NCBI GenBank assembly: GCA_951802115.1
Contig: CATOPL010000025.1
Location: 1 to 41,809, forward strand
Direction of reading: 5' to 3'
Source: an uncultured Lachnospiraceae bacterium
GTDB taxonomy: Bacteria; Bacillota; Clostridia; Lachnospirales; Lachnospiraceae
DNA length: 41,809 bases
Shown piece after piece: positions 6,478 through 14,967 of the stretch. Each line of letters opens with the position of its first letter. Position 1 is the first letter of the stretch. The translations under genes were made by a program, and so were the position numbers. The notes under the pieces were generated by a model, which saw only the letters and a program-made list of their open reading frames with translations, did no database searches and was not told the origin of the DNA.

Positions 6478-8574
6478 ATGAAAAATGTATCAGATTTTTT
6501 TGGATGTAAAGTATTTGATGACAGGGTGATGAAAGCAAATTTATCGGCAAAGGTTTATCAGTCTTTGAGAAAGACGATTGATGAAGGCGCAAAGCTTGAT
6601 ATTGGCGTAGCAAATGCAGTAGCGGCAGCTATGAAAGACTGGGCGGTGGATCATGGCGCTACACATTATACACATTGGTTCCAGCCCCTTACCGGCGTCA
6701 CGGCAGAAAAGCACGACAGCTTTATTTCTCCGTCTCCCGATGGGGGTGTGATTATGGAGTTTTCCGGAAAGGAACTGATCAAAGGAGAACCGGATGCGTC
6801 GTCGTTTCCCTCCGGCGGACTTCGGGCGACTTTTGAAGCGCGGGGATACACGGCCTGGGACCCTACTTCTTATGCATTCATTAAGGGCAATACCTTGTGT
6901 ATACCTACTGCATTCTGTTCTTACGGCGGTGAAGCGCTGGATAAGAAAACGCCGCTGCTCCGTTCTATGGAAGCGCTGAATAAGCAGGCAATCCGTATTC
7001 TCCATCTGTTTGGAAATGACAGCGTGAAATGTGTCCGCACATCCGTGGGACCGGAACAGGAATATTTCCTTATTACGGAAGAAATGTATGAACAGCGGAG
7101 GGATCTCCGATTTACGGGACGTACTCTTTTTGGTGCAAAGCCGCCGAAGGGACAGGAGATGGACGATCATTATTTCGGAGTGATCAAGCCGAGGGTTGCC
7201 GCTTATATGGAAGAACTCAATGAGGAACTCTGGAAGCTGGGCATTTTGGCAAAGACAGAGCATAACGAAGTTGCCCCGGCGCAGCATGAGCTTGCCCCTA
7301 TCTATACAACAACAAACATTGCGACAGACCATAACCAGCTGACCATGGAAATGATGCAGAAGGTTGCGGCAAAGCATGGACTTGTGTGTCTGCTTCATGA
7401 AAAACCGTTTGCCGGAGTAAACGGAAGCGGAAAGCATAACAACTGGTCGCTGACTGCGGATGGCGGCGTGAATCTGTTGTCACCTGGGGAAACACCGTAT
7501 GAAAACGCGCAGTTTTTATTATTCCTTTGTGCGGTTATTAAGGCGGTGGACGATTATCAGGATCTGCTCCGTCTTTCTGTCGCAACAGCGGGAAATGATC
7601 ACAGACTTGGGGCAAACGAAGCGCCTCCGGCAGTCATTTCTATCTTCCTTGGAGAAGAACTGAATGCAGTACTGGAAGCGATTGAAACCGGTACGCCCTA
7701 TGCGGGAACTGAAAAAACACAGATGAAGCTGGGTGTGGACGTACTTCCGAAGTTTAACCGGGATACCACGGACCGCAACCGTACATCGCCCTTTGCATTT
7801 ACCGGAAATAAATTTGAATTTCGTATGCTTGGCTCTTCCAACAGCATTGCCTGCGCAAATATCATGCTGAACAGCGCGGTGGCGGAAAGCTTGAAAATCT
7901 ATGCGGACAGACTGGAAAAAGCAGAGAATTTTGAAGATGTGCTCCATGAAATGATTCGCAAGACCATCAAAGATCATAAACATGTTATTTTCAACGGGAA
8001 TGGTTATGACGACACCTGGATTCAGGAAGCTGTGGAAAAGAGAGGGCTTCTTAACTACCGTACAACACCGGATTGTATGCCCCATCTGCTGGATGAAAAG
8101 AATGTACGGATGCTGACAAGTCACAAGGTTTTTTCGGAAGCGGAGCTGAAGTCCAGATGTGAAATTATGTTGGAAAACTATTGTAAGACGGTTCTGATTG
8201 AAGCAAATACCATGATCAATATGGCAAGGACAGAGATTGCTCCGGCCATAAGCGCGTATATACTGGAGCTTGCAAATACGGCGGCGGCAAAAAAGGCGGT
8301 CGACGATTCCGTTTCATGCGGTTATGAGGCCGGACTTCTGAAAAAACTTGCAGGATTGGAAGATCAGATTGCGGTCAAAACCGATGAACTGGAAGAAGCG
8401 GTGATGAGACTTACGGATGCGAAAGATGTGGAAGCAGAGTCCTGTATGATTCGTGATACGGTTTTAGGAAAAATGGAAGAAGTAAGAGCTGCCTGCGATG
8501 AGGCGGAAACGATGACGGCAAAGCAATACTGGCCGTTTCCGACTTATGGAGATTTGCTGTTCGGCGTAAAATAA
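6478..8574 (+). CDS. glnN: Glutamine synthetase type III
   Basis: 698 residues from the ATG at 6478 (TTGGAAGGAG upstream), the normal size of GSIII and much longer than GSI. Family marks include [20 protein letters not shown] near residue 110, [39 protein letters not shown] (glutamate/ATP site) and the C-terminal [20 protein letters not shown]. It makes glutamine from glutamate, ammonia and ATP in the cytoplasm. It is divergent from glutamate synthase and followed by an ammonium channel, so together they form a GS-GOGAT-Amt unit. Expression is probably set by the two leader attenuators. The ORF could extend to 6442, but that stretch lies in the attenuator and has no ribosome site. Confidence 0.96.
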   Translation: MKNVSDFFGCKVFDDRVMKANLSAKVYQSLRKTIDEGAKLDIGVANAVAAAMKDWAVDHGATHYTHWFQPLTGVTAEKHDSFISPSPDGGVIMEFSGKELIKGEPDASSFPSGGLRATFEARGYTAWDPTSYAFIKGNTLCIPTAFCSYGGEALDKKTPLLRSMEALNKQAIRILHLFGNDSVKCVRTSVGPEQEYFLITEEMYEQRRDLRFTGRTLFGAKPPKGQEMDDHYFGVIKPRVAAYMEELNEELWKLGILAKTEHNEVAPAQHELAPIYTTTNIATDHNQLTMEMMQKVAAKHGLVCLLHEKPFAGVNGSGKHNNWSLTADGGVNLLSPGETPYENAQFLLFLCAVIKAVDDYQDLLRLSVATAGNDHRLGANEAPPAVISIFLGEELNAVLEAIETGTPYAGTEKTQMKLGVDVLPKFNRDTTDRNRTSPFAFTGNKFEFRMLGSSNSIACANIMLNSAVAESLKIYADRLEKAENFEDVLHEMIRKTIKDHKHVIFNGNGYDDTWIQEAVEKRGLLNYRTTPDCMPHLLDEKNVRMLTSHKVFSEAELKSRCEIMLENYCKTVLIEANTMINMARTEIAPAISAYILELANTAAAKKAVDDSVSCGYEAGLLKKLAGLEDQIAVKTDELEEAVMRLTDAKDVEAESCMIRDTVLGKMEEVRAACDEAETMTAKQYWPFPTYGDLLFGVK

Positions 8575-8624
8575 GCTGATGACTTTACCCTTTCGTGCTG
8601 TCGTGCAGCGACTTTAATACAGTT

Positions 8625-8711
8625 ATATCCCTCAAAGTGCACAAATCGATTTGCAGACACATGTTTTTGTGGCTGAAAATTGATTTCATATCCGTGTACT
8701 TGGAGGGATAT
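8625..8711 (+). repeat. Long imperfect inverted repeat between glnN and amtB
   Basis: An 18-base outer arm (8625-8642) pairs with 8694-8711 (one mismatch, one G-U). Inside, AAATCGATTT (8643-8652) pairs with AAATTGATTT (8677-8686), and CAGACACA (8654-8661) with TGTGGCTG (8668-8675). A 7-base bulge interrupts the 3' side. The RNA would be one tall stem-loop. No U tract follows, so it is not an ordinary terminator. It may be a processing or stability element that separates glnN from amtB mRNA, or a small MITE-like insertion. Confidence 0.7.
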
Positions 8712-8739
8712 TGCGGAACTTAAAATTGGAGGAAAAAAG

Positions 8740-10497
8740 ATGGATGAAGCTTTGAAAGAACTTGCGCGTGAAGCAGCAACCGGAGAAGTGTTCGGAGCCT
8801 GGTTTTTAATCGGCGCCGCGCTGGTGTTCTGGATGCAGGCAGGCTTTGCGATGGTAGAGGCAGGCTTTACCAGGGCTAAAAATACAGGAAATATCATCAT
8901 GAAAAACCTGATGGATTTTTGTATTGGAACCGTAGTATTTATACTGATTGGTTTTGGTTTGCTGATGGGAGAAGACCTGCTTGGATTTATCGGAAGACCG
9001 GGATTTGATTTGTTTACGGCATATGCAGAGTTTGATTTTTCCAGCTTTGTATTTAATCTTGTATTCTGTGCCACAACAGCGACCATCGTATCCGGCGCAA
9101 TGGCGGAGCGTACAAAATTTCTTTCCTATTGCATTTATTCCGGCGTGATTTCTGCGTTGATTTATCCCATTGAAGCACACTGGATCTGGGGAGGCGGATG
9201 GCTTTCGCAGCTTGGCTTCCACGATTTTGCCGGTTCCTGCGCGATTCATATGACAGGCGGTATTTCCGCATTGATTGGTGCAAAGATTCTCGGTCCCCGT
9301 ATCGGAAAGTTCACCAGAGATGAGAGCGGAAACGTTGTGAAAGTGAACGCGTTTCCGGGACACAGCATTGCGCTGGGAGCGCTTGGGGTATTTATTCTCT
9401 GGTTCGGCTGGTATGGATTTAATGGCGCGGCTGCAACTTCTATCGCGCAGCTTGGCTCCATTTTCCTGACAACAACGGTGGCGCCGGCTGTTGCAACGGT
9501 TGCCTGTATGGTCTTTACGTGGATCAAATATGGAAAGCCGGATGTTTCCATGTGTCTGAACGCCTCTTTGGCAGGACTTGTGGCGATCACGGCGCCGTGT
9601 GATGTGACGGATGCATTCGGTGCAGTCGCGATTGGAGCAGTGGCAGGCCTTTTGGTCGTGTTTGGCGTATGGCTTCTCGATCATGTGCTCTATATTGATG
9701 ATCCGGTGGGGGCAGTTGCCGTACATTGCATGAATGGAATCTGGGGCACACTGGCAGTTGGATTATTTGCTACGGATACGGCTCCCGGGTACCATATTGC
9801 AAATGCTTCGGGAGAAACGTTAACCGGCCTGTTTTATGGAGGCGGTTTTGAGTTATTAAAACTTCAGATGATCGGCTTTGCCGGTGTTGCGATATGGACA
9901 GCCGTTACGATAACAATTACATTCCTTGTCATCCGTGCGATTGCGGGGCTTCGCGCAGACAAAGAAGAAGAAATGACGGGTCTTGATGTGACCGAACATG
10001 GTCTTCCTTCCGCATATGCAGGCTTTGCAATGCTTCCGGAGTATATAGAAGAAGGAAATGACCCGGTGGCAGTATCCGGCGAGACTCCGGTTGCAGAAGC
10101 GATTCCGGTTAAGAAAGTTCCTGCATTTGAAGAAGGAACTCCGAAGTTTACAAAGATTGAGATTGTCTGCAAGGAATCCAGATTGGAAGCATTGAAGAAT
10201 GCTATGATGAAACTGGGGATTACCGGTATGACAGTATCCCATGTCCTGGGATGCGGGATTCAGAAAGGCAAACCGGAATATTACCGCGGCGTACAGGTGG
10301 AAGCGAATCTGTTTCCCAAAGTACAGGTGGATATTGTAGTCAGCGCGGTTCCGGTCCGCAGGGTGATTGAAACGGCGAAGAAAGTACTTTACACAGGACA
10401 TATTGGAGATGGAAAGATTTTTGTCTATGATGTGGAAAATGTGGTGAAAGTAAGAACCGGAGAAGAAGGATTTGACGCCCTTCAGGATGTAGAATAA
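8740..10497 (+). CDS. amtB: Ammonium channel AmtB fused to a C-terminal PII (GlnK) domain
   Basis: 585 residues; start at 8740 set by TTGGAGG. Residues about 15-430 are a polytopic Amt channel: GFAMVEAGFTRAKN near the N-terminus, AHWIWGGGW, DFAGSCAIHMTGG with pore His170, and AVHCMNGIWGT with the second pore His329. After a linker (about 430-468) comes a PII domain (about 469-580): FTKIEIVCKESRLEALK, GCGIQKGKPEYYRG, LFPKV, GHIGDGKIFVYDVENVVKVRTGE. The T-loop position equal to Tyr51 of GlnB/GlnK is Val520, so uridylylation there is impossible. Covalent fusion puts the channel under direct control of the nucleotide and 2-oxoglutarate sensing domain. It lies 165 bases after glnN with no terminator between. 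Confidence 0.93.
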   Translation: MDEALKELAREAATGEVFGAWFLIGAALVFWMQAGFAMVEAGFTRAKNTGNIIMKNLMDFCIGTVVFILIGFGLLMGEDLLGFIGRPGFDLFTAYAEFDFSSFVFNLVFCATTATIVSGAMAERTKFLSYCIYSGVISALIYPIEAHWIWGGGWLSQLGFHDFAGSCAIHMTGGISALIGAKILGPRIGKFTRDESGNVVKVNAFPGHSIALGALGVFILWFGWYGFNGAAATSIAQLGSIFLTTTVAPAVATVACMVFTWIKYGKPDVSMCLNASLAGLVAITAPCDVTDAFGAVAIGAVAGLLVVFGVWLLDHVLYIDDPVGAVAVHCMNGIWGTLAVGLFATDTAPGYHIANASGETLTGLFYGGGFELLKLQMIGFAGVAIWTAVTITITFLVIRAIAGLRADKEEEMTGLDVTEHGLPSAYAGFAMLPEYIEEGNDPVAVSGETPVAEAIPVKKVPAFEEGTPKFTKIEIVCKESRLEALKNAMMKLGITGMTVSHVLGCGIQKGKPEYYRGVQVEANLFPKVQVDIVVSAVPVRRVIETAKKVLYTGHIGDGKIFVYDVENVVKVRTGEEGFDALQDVE

Positions 10498-10500
10498 AAA
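10472..10500 (+). promoter_or_regulatory. Possible promoter for the asnB T-box transcript
   Basis: TTGACG (10472-10477), 17 bases, TAAAAA (10495-10500), inside the last codons of amtB. The -10 match is weak, and read-through from amtB is an alternative. Confidence 0.35.
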
Positions 10501-10529
10501 CCGGGACAGACATAAAACCAAATATGGAA

Positions 10530-10756
10530 AAGGCGTTTGAGAAAAGAGAAGTAGTACAGGCGATCACTTACAGCGAGTGTGGAATGGTGAGAGCCCCACA
10601 GTAGAGCCTGTATGAATAACACTTTTTGAGCTGCAATCTGAACGGGAATTCCTCAGTAGGTGCGACGTTGGTCAGGCGTTAATGACAAAACCGGTTGACG
10701 GTTTGGAAATGAGACAAAAGATAGGTGGCACCGCGAGCGCAGCACTTGCCCTATGG
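10530..10756 (+). ncRNA. Asn-specific T-box leader upstream of asnB
   Basis: It shows the T-box order: GAAAAGAGAAGTAGTACAGG with the AGTA element at 10550, a Stem I with GGTGAGAGCC, the specifier region GAAT-AAC-ACTTTTTGAGC with AAC (Asn) at 10618-10620, and the T-box motif AGGTGGCACCGCG at 10723-10735. The TGGC bulge would pair with a tRNA ending GCCA, which fits tRNA-Asn (discriminator G). ATAGG (10721-10725) can pair with CCTAT (10750-10754) as the lower antiterminator helix. No U tract or strong terminator stem follows before asnB, unlike the ileS T-box in this window. Confidence 0.88.
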
Positions 10757-10793
10757 AATGCTGAATTACTTAAATTTACGGAGGTACATTCCT

Positions 10794-12374
10794 ATGTGTT
10801 CGATTATGGGTTATTGCAGCCGCGGCGCTGTTTTGGATGTTTTTATGGAAGGCTTTCAAAGGACCATATCAAGAGGTCCGGACGACAGCCGGATCGTTGA
10901 AACCAGAGACGGACTGCTTGGATTTCACAGACTATCCATTATGGGGCTGACTCCCTCGGGAATGCAGCCGTTTAAACTGGGGGACAGCTATGTGGTCTGC
11001 AACGGAGAAATTTATGGTTTTAAGAAGCTGAAAGAAAAACTGGCAGAGAAATATACATTTAAGAGTGAATCGGATTGTGAGATTCTTTTGCCGTTGTACC
11101 AGGAATATGGAACAGCCATGTTCGCCATGCTGGATGCGGAGTTTGCCTGTATTATTTATGACGGAGACTCAGGAGCATTTATTGCGGCAAGAGATCCGAT
11201 TGGGATTCGGCCGCTGTATTATGGATATGACAAAGAAGGAGCGGTCATATTTGCTAGTGAGGCGAAAAATCTGACGGGACTTACGGATAAGATTATGCCG
11301 TTTCCGCCGGGACACTATTATAAAAACGGTCAGTTTATCCGTTACTGCGACATTGCCGAAGTGGATCGCATCTGCCGGGATAATCTGGAAACCGTGTGCA
11401 GAAATATTCACGATAAACTCACAGCCGGCGTGGAGAAACGTCTTGCAGCTGACGCAAAGGTGGGGTTTCTGCTTTCCGGCGGACTGGATTCTTCTCTGGT
11501 ATGCGCGATCGCGGCAAAGAAAAGCAAAGAACCAATCAGGACCTTTGCCATTGGCATGAGAGAAGACGCCATTGATTTAAAATATGCAAGGCAGGCGGCG
11601 GATTATATTGGAAGCGATCATACAGAGGTTTATATGACGCCGGATGAAGTGCTTTCTTCGCTGGAAACCGTCATTCAGATACTGGGGACCTATGATATTA
11701 CGACGATCCGTGCATCCATAGGAATGTATCTGGTGTGCAGAGCAATCCATGAGCAGACGGATCTTCGTGTTCTGCTGACTGGTGAAATATCGGATGAACT
11801 CTTTGGATATAAATATACGGATTTTGCACCGGATGCAGCGGCATTTCAGACAGAAGCGCAGAAACGAATCCGGGAGCTTCATATGTACGACGTCCTTCGC
11901 GCCGACCGTTGCATCTCCGTAAACTCACTGGAAGCAAGAGTCCCCTTTGGGGATCTGGATTTTGTAAAATATGTAATGTCTGTTGATCCTGCATTAAAAA
12001 TCAACACTTATGGAAAAGGAAAATATCTGCTGCGCCGCGCATTTGAAAGCGGTGATTATCTGCCGGAGGAGATTTTGTGGAGAGAGAAAGCCGCGTTTTC
12101 AGATGCGGTGGGACACTCCATGGTAGATTACTTAAAAGAGTATGCAGAACGTAAATACAAAGATGAAGAGTGGAAAAAGAGGTGTGAAAAATATACCTGT
12201 GCCAGACCGTTCACAAAGGAATCGTTGCTGTATAGAGAGATTTTTGAAACCTGTTATCCGGGGCAGGCAGAGATGATTGCCGGCTATTGGATGCCGAACA
12301 AAGAGTGGGAAGGATGCGACGTGAAAGATCCTTCCGCAAGAGTGCTGTCCAACTATGGAGACAGCGGGAAATAG
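10794..12374 (+). CDS. asnB: Asparagine synthetase B, glutamine-hydrolysing
   Basis: 526 residues from the ATG at 10794 (ACGGAGG upstream), the start that puts the catalytic Cys2 right after Met (MCSIMGYC). The amidotransferase domain (1-200) has RGPDDS, HRLSIMGL and CNGEIYG. The synthetase domain has the PP-loop SGGLDSS (about 228-234), TGEISDELFGY and ARVPFGD. It makes asparagine from aspartate, ATP and glutamine amide. An Asn T-box controls it, which fits its product. The next gene, purF, starts 53 bases after its stop with no terminator, so asnB-purF-carA-carB may be one transcript. Confidence 0.95.
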   Translation: MCSIMGYCSRGAVLDVFMEGFQRTISRGPDDSRIVETRDGLLGFHRLSIMGLTPSGMQPFKLGDSYVVCNGEIYGFKKLKEKLAEKYTFKSESDCEILLPLYQEYGTAMFAMLDAEFACIIYDGDSGAFIAARDPIGIRPLYYGYDKEGAVIFASEAKNLTGLTDKIMPFPPGHYYKNGQFIRYCDIAEVDRICRDNLETVCRNIHDKLTAGVEKRLAADAKVGFLLSGGLDSSLVCAIAAKKSKEPIRTFAIGMREDAIDLKYARQAADYIGSDHTEVYMTPDEVLSSLETVIQILGTYDITTIRASIGMYLVCRAIHEQTDLRVLLTGEISDELFGYKYTDFAPDAAAFQTEAQKRIRELHMYDVLRADRCISVNSLEARVPFGDLDFVKYVMSVDPALKINTYGKGKYLLRRAFESGDYLPEEILWREKAAFSDAVGHSMVDYLKEYAERKYKDEEWKKRCEKYTCARPFTKESLLYREIFETCYPGQAEMIAGYWMPNKEWEGCDVKDPSARVLSNYGDSGK

Positions 12375-12427
12375 AAGTGCGGCATCCGGTCTGGGAAAAG
12401 GGCAGTTTGGCAGGAGGGAATAAGGTT

Positions 12428-13867
12428 ATGGCTGTTCATGAAGAGTGCGGTGTATTCGGAGTGATGGGTACAAAAAAAGAAAATGTGGCGGGTATGGTTT
12501 ATTATGGGCTCTATGCCCTGCAGCACAGAGGACAGGAGAGCTGCGGAATCGTTGTGAATGATGACGGCGCATTTTCTTCCTATAAAGATCTGGGGCTTGT
12601 CAGTGAGGTGTTTTCGAAAGATACATTGACTCATTTGCCAATGGGAAATATGGCGGTGGGACATGTAAGATACGGAACAACCGGAGGAAATACAAGAAAT
12701 AACTGTCAGCCTATGGAAGTCAACCACCAGAAAGGAAAGATGGCGCTGGCACATAATGGAAATCTGACCAACGCATTGGAGCTTCGCAATAAGCTGGAAT
12801 TATCGGGAGCAATTTTCCATACAACCAGTGATACGGAAACCATCGCTTATGTGATTACAAGAGAACGGCTTATGACGCCAAGCATTGAAGAAGCCGTCAG
12901 CAATACGATGAATTTACTGGAAGGCGCCTATTCGCTGGTGCTGATTTCTTCTACAAAGATGATAGCGGCAAGAGATCCATATGGGTTTCGGCCGCTTTGC
13001 TATGGAAAGACGGCGGACGGGGCATATGTGGCAGCCTCCGAAAGCTGTGCATTGTCAGCGGTAGGAGCCGAATTAATCCGTGATGTGCTGCCGGGAGAGA
13101 TTCTGGTGTTTACAAAAAACGGTGTGGAATCAAGGAAGGAACACTGCAAAAAACAGAGACAAAAAACATGTATTTTTGAATACATCTATTTTGCAAGACC
13201 GGATTCTGTCATAGACGGCAGATCTGTACATGAATCCCGTATGAAAGCCGGGGCATTACTGGCAGAAAGTTATCCCCGATGCGCGGATGTTGTGATCGGC
13301 GTTCCCGACAGCGGACTGGATGCTGCATTGGGGTATGCGAGAAAATCCGGGATTCCTTATGGGATTGGGCTGATAAAAAATAAATATACTGGAAGGACAT
13401 TCATTTCTCCGGGACAAGATGAGCGTTTGGACAAGGTCAGGATCAAGCTGAGCCCGGTCAGGACGGTAATCGACGGGAAAAGAGTTGTACTGATCGATGA
13501 TTCCATTGTCAGAGGGACGACCAGCAAACGGATTGTAAAGCTTTTGCGTGATGCCGGAGCGAAAGAGATTCATATGAGAATTTCTGCGCCTCCGTTTTTA
13601 TATCCCTGTTATTATGGAACGGATATTGACTCGGAAGAAAACCTGATTGCATGCCATCACAGCGTGGACGAGATTGCAAAGATAATAGGAGTAGATTCTC
13701 TGGGATATTTGCCGATAGAGAAGCTGAATCAACTGATCGATCATGAGGATTACTGTGCTGCCTGCTTTCAGGGGAAATATCCCACGAAAATCCCGGAAGA
13801 TCTGCGTAAGGACCGTTTTGAAAGGAAACTGTCGGAACGGATTTGCAATAAAGAGGTGCAAGTATGA
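12428..13867 (+). CDS. purF: Amidophosphoribosyltransferase
   Basis: 479 residues from the ATG at 12428 (GGAGGG upstream); the longer frame overlaps asnB and lacks family similarity. Cys7 after MAVHEE is the Ntn nucleophile once a short propeptide is removed. HRGQESCGI, GHVRYGTTG, AHNGNLTNA and TSDTETIAY mark the glutaminase half; VVLIDDSIVRGTTSKRIV is the PRPP loop. Cys in CIFEYIYFARPDS, in PPFLYPCYY and in DYCAAC fit the four ligands of the [4Fe-4S] cluster of the Bacillus-type enzyme. It performs the first committed step of purine synthesis. Its position beside asnB and carAB rather than other pur genes is unusual. Its stop overlaps carA (ATGA). Confidence 0.95.
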   Translation: MAVHEECGVFGVMGTKKENVAGMVYYGLYALQHRGQESCGIVVNDDGAFSSYKDLGLVSEVFSKDTLTHLPMGNMAVGHVRYGTTGGNTRNNCQPMEVNHQKGKMALAHNGNLTNALELRNKLELSGAIFHTTSDTETIAYVITRERLMTPSIEEAVSNTMNLLEGAYSLVLISSTKMIAARDPYGFRPLCYGKTADGAYVAASESCALSAVGAELIRDVLPGEILVFTKNGVESRKEHCKKQRQKTCIFEYIYFARPDSVIDGRSVHESRMKAGALLAESYPRCADVVIGVPDSGLDAALGYARKSGIPYGIGLIKNKYTGRTFISPGQDERLDKVRIKLSPVRTVIDGKRVVLIDDSIVRGTTSKRIVKLLRDAGAKEIHMRISAPPFLYPCYYGTDIDSEENLIACHHSVDEIAKIIGVDSLGYLPIEKLNQLIDHEDYCAACFQGKYPTKIPEDLRKDRFERKLSERICNKEVQV

Positions 13868-14967
13868 TAAAAAGATTTGACAGAAAATTGATTTTATCCG
13901 ATGGCAGCGAATACCGCGGTTACGGGTTTGGTTCCAGGATTGAAAAAATTACAGAGATTGTATTCAACACTTCTCCGGTAGGATATCAGGAAATACTTTC
14001 TGATCCATCCTATACGTATCAGACAGTCGTGATGGCATATCCTCTGATTGGCAATTACGGAATGGCAGAAGATGATTTTGAAACGGATATTCCAAGCATC
14101 GGCGGATTGGCGGTACGAGACTACAACGACGAACCATCCAATTTCCGCAGTAAATATACCTTATCGGAAATTATGGAGAAATATAACATACCGGGCATCT
14201 GTGGGATTGATACAAGAAAACTGGTACGTTCCATACGCGAGCTTGGAAGCCGAAAGGCATTGCTTACAGATATTGATACATCCCTGCAGGACGGACTTTG
14301 CAAATTGGATTTATATGATATTCCAAGGGACGCCGTATCGCAGGTAAGCCGGAAGGAAATTCAGCAATATCTTGTGCCTGATGGGAAGTATCATGTGGCT
14401 GCTATTGACTGCGGGATGAAACAGAATATTGTGAGAACTTTGAACCAAAGGGGATGCAGCGTGACAGTTTTTCCGTGGAATACTTCTGTGCGGGAGATAG
14501 AAAAGCGGAGACCGGACGGAATTTTTTTATCCAACGGACCGGGAAATCCTGCCGATGTGCAGACGGTCGTAGAACTGGTCAAAGAATTAAAAGGCAAATA
14601 CCCGATATTTGGCATCTGCCTTGGCCATCAGATCATTTCTCTTGCATATGGAGCCAGGATTTATAAGCTGAAGTTTGGCCACAGGGGAGGAAATCATCCG
14701 GTGAAAAATCTGCAGACCGGCAAGATAGAGATTACGTCCCAGAATCATTCCTATGCAGTGGATGAAGGAAGCCTTGCAAATACTCGATTGAAGGCAACGC
14801 ATCGAAATCTGCTGGATCAGACGGTAGAAGGCGCGGCCTGTGAGGAAGATAAGGTGTTTGGTGTGCAGTATCATCCGGAAAGCGCGCCTGGACCGCAGGA
14901 CAGCGGCTATCTGTTTGATCGATTTATAAAAATGATGGAGGGAACAAAAAATGGCGAAAAGAACTGA
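13864..14967 (+). CDS. carA: Carbamoyl-phosphate synthase small (glutaminase) subunit
   Basis: 367 residues, full length. The N-terminal domain begins [16 protein letters not shown] and includes [17 protein letters not shown]. The class I glutaminase domain has FLSNGPGNP, the nucleophile in GICLGHQ (Cys252) and the His/Glu of VQYHPES. It releases ammonia from glutamine and channels it to CarB to make carbamoyl phosphate for pyrimidines and arginine. It overlaps purF by 4 bases and carB by 17 bases, so translation is tightly coupled. Confidence 0.96.
   Translation: MIKRFDRKLILSDGSEYRGYGFGSRIEKITEIVFNTSPVGYQEILSDPSYTYQTVVMAYPLIGNYGMAEDDFETDIPSIGGLAVRDYNDEPSNFRSKYTLSEIMEKYNIPGICGIDTRKLVRSIRELGSRKALLTDIDTSLQDGLCKLDLYDIPRDAVSQVSRKEIQQYLVPDGKYHVAAIDCGMKQNIVRTLNQRGCSVTVFPWNTSVREIEKRRPDGIFLSNGPGNPADVQTVVELVKELKGKYPIFGICLGHQIISLAYGARIYKLKFGHRGGNHPVKNLQTGKIEITSQNHSYAVDEGSLANTRLKATHRNLLDQTVEGAACEEDKVFGVQYHPESAPGPQDSGYLFDRFIKMMEGTKNGEKN

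Noticed and set aside
6541..7437. 298-codon minus-strand frame opposite glnN
   Set aside because: Shadow of a confident gene, without start signals or a recognisable domain.
10682..10900. 72-codon frame across the asnB T-box
   Set aside because: It covers the T-box motif and the start of asnB; explained by the leader RNA.
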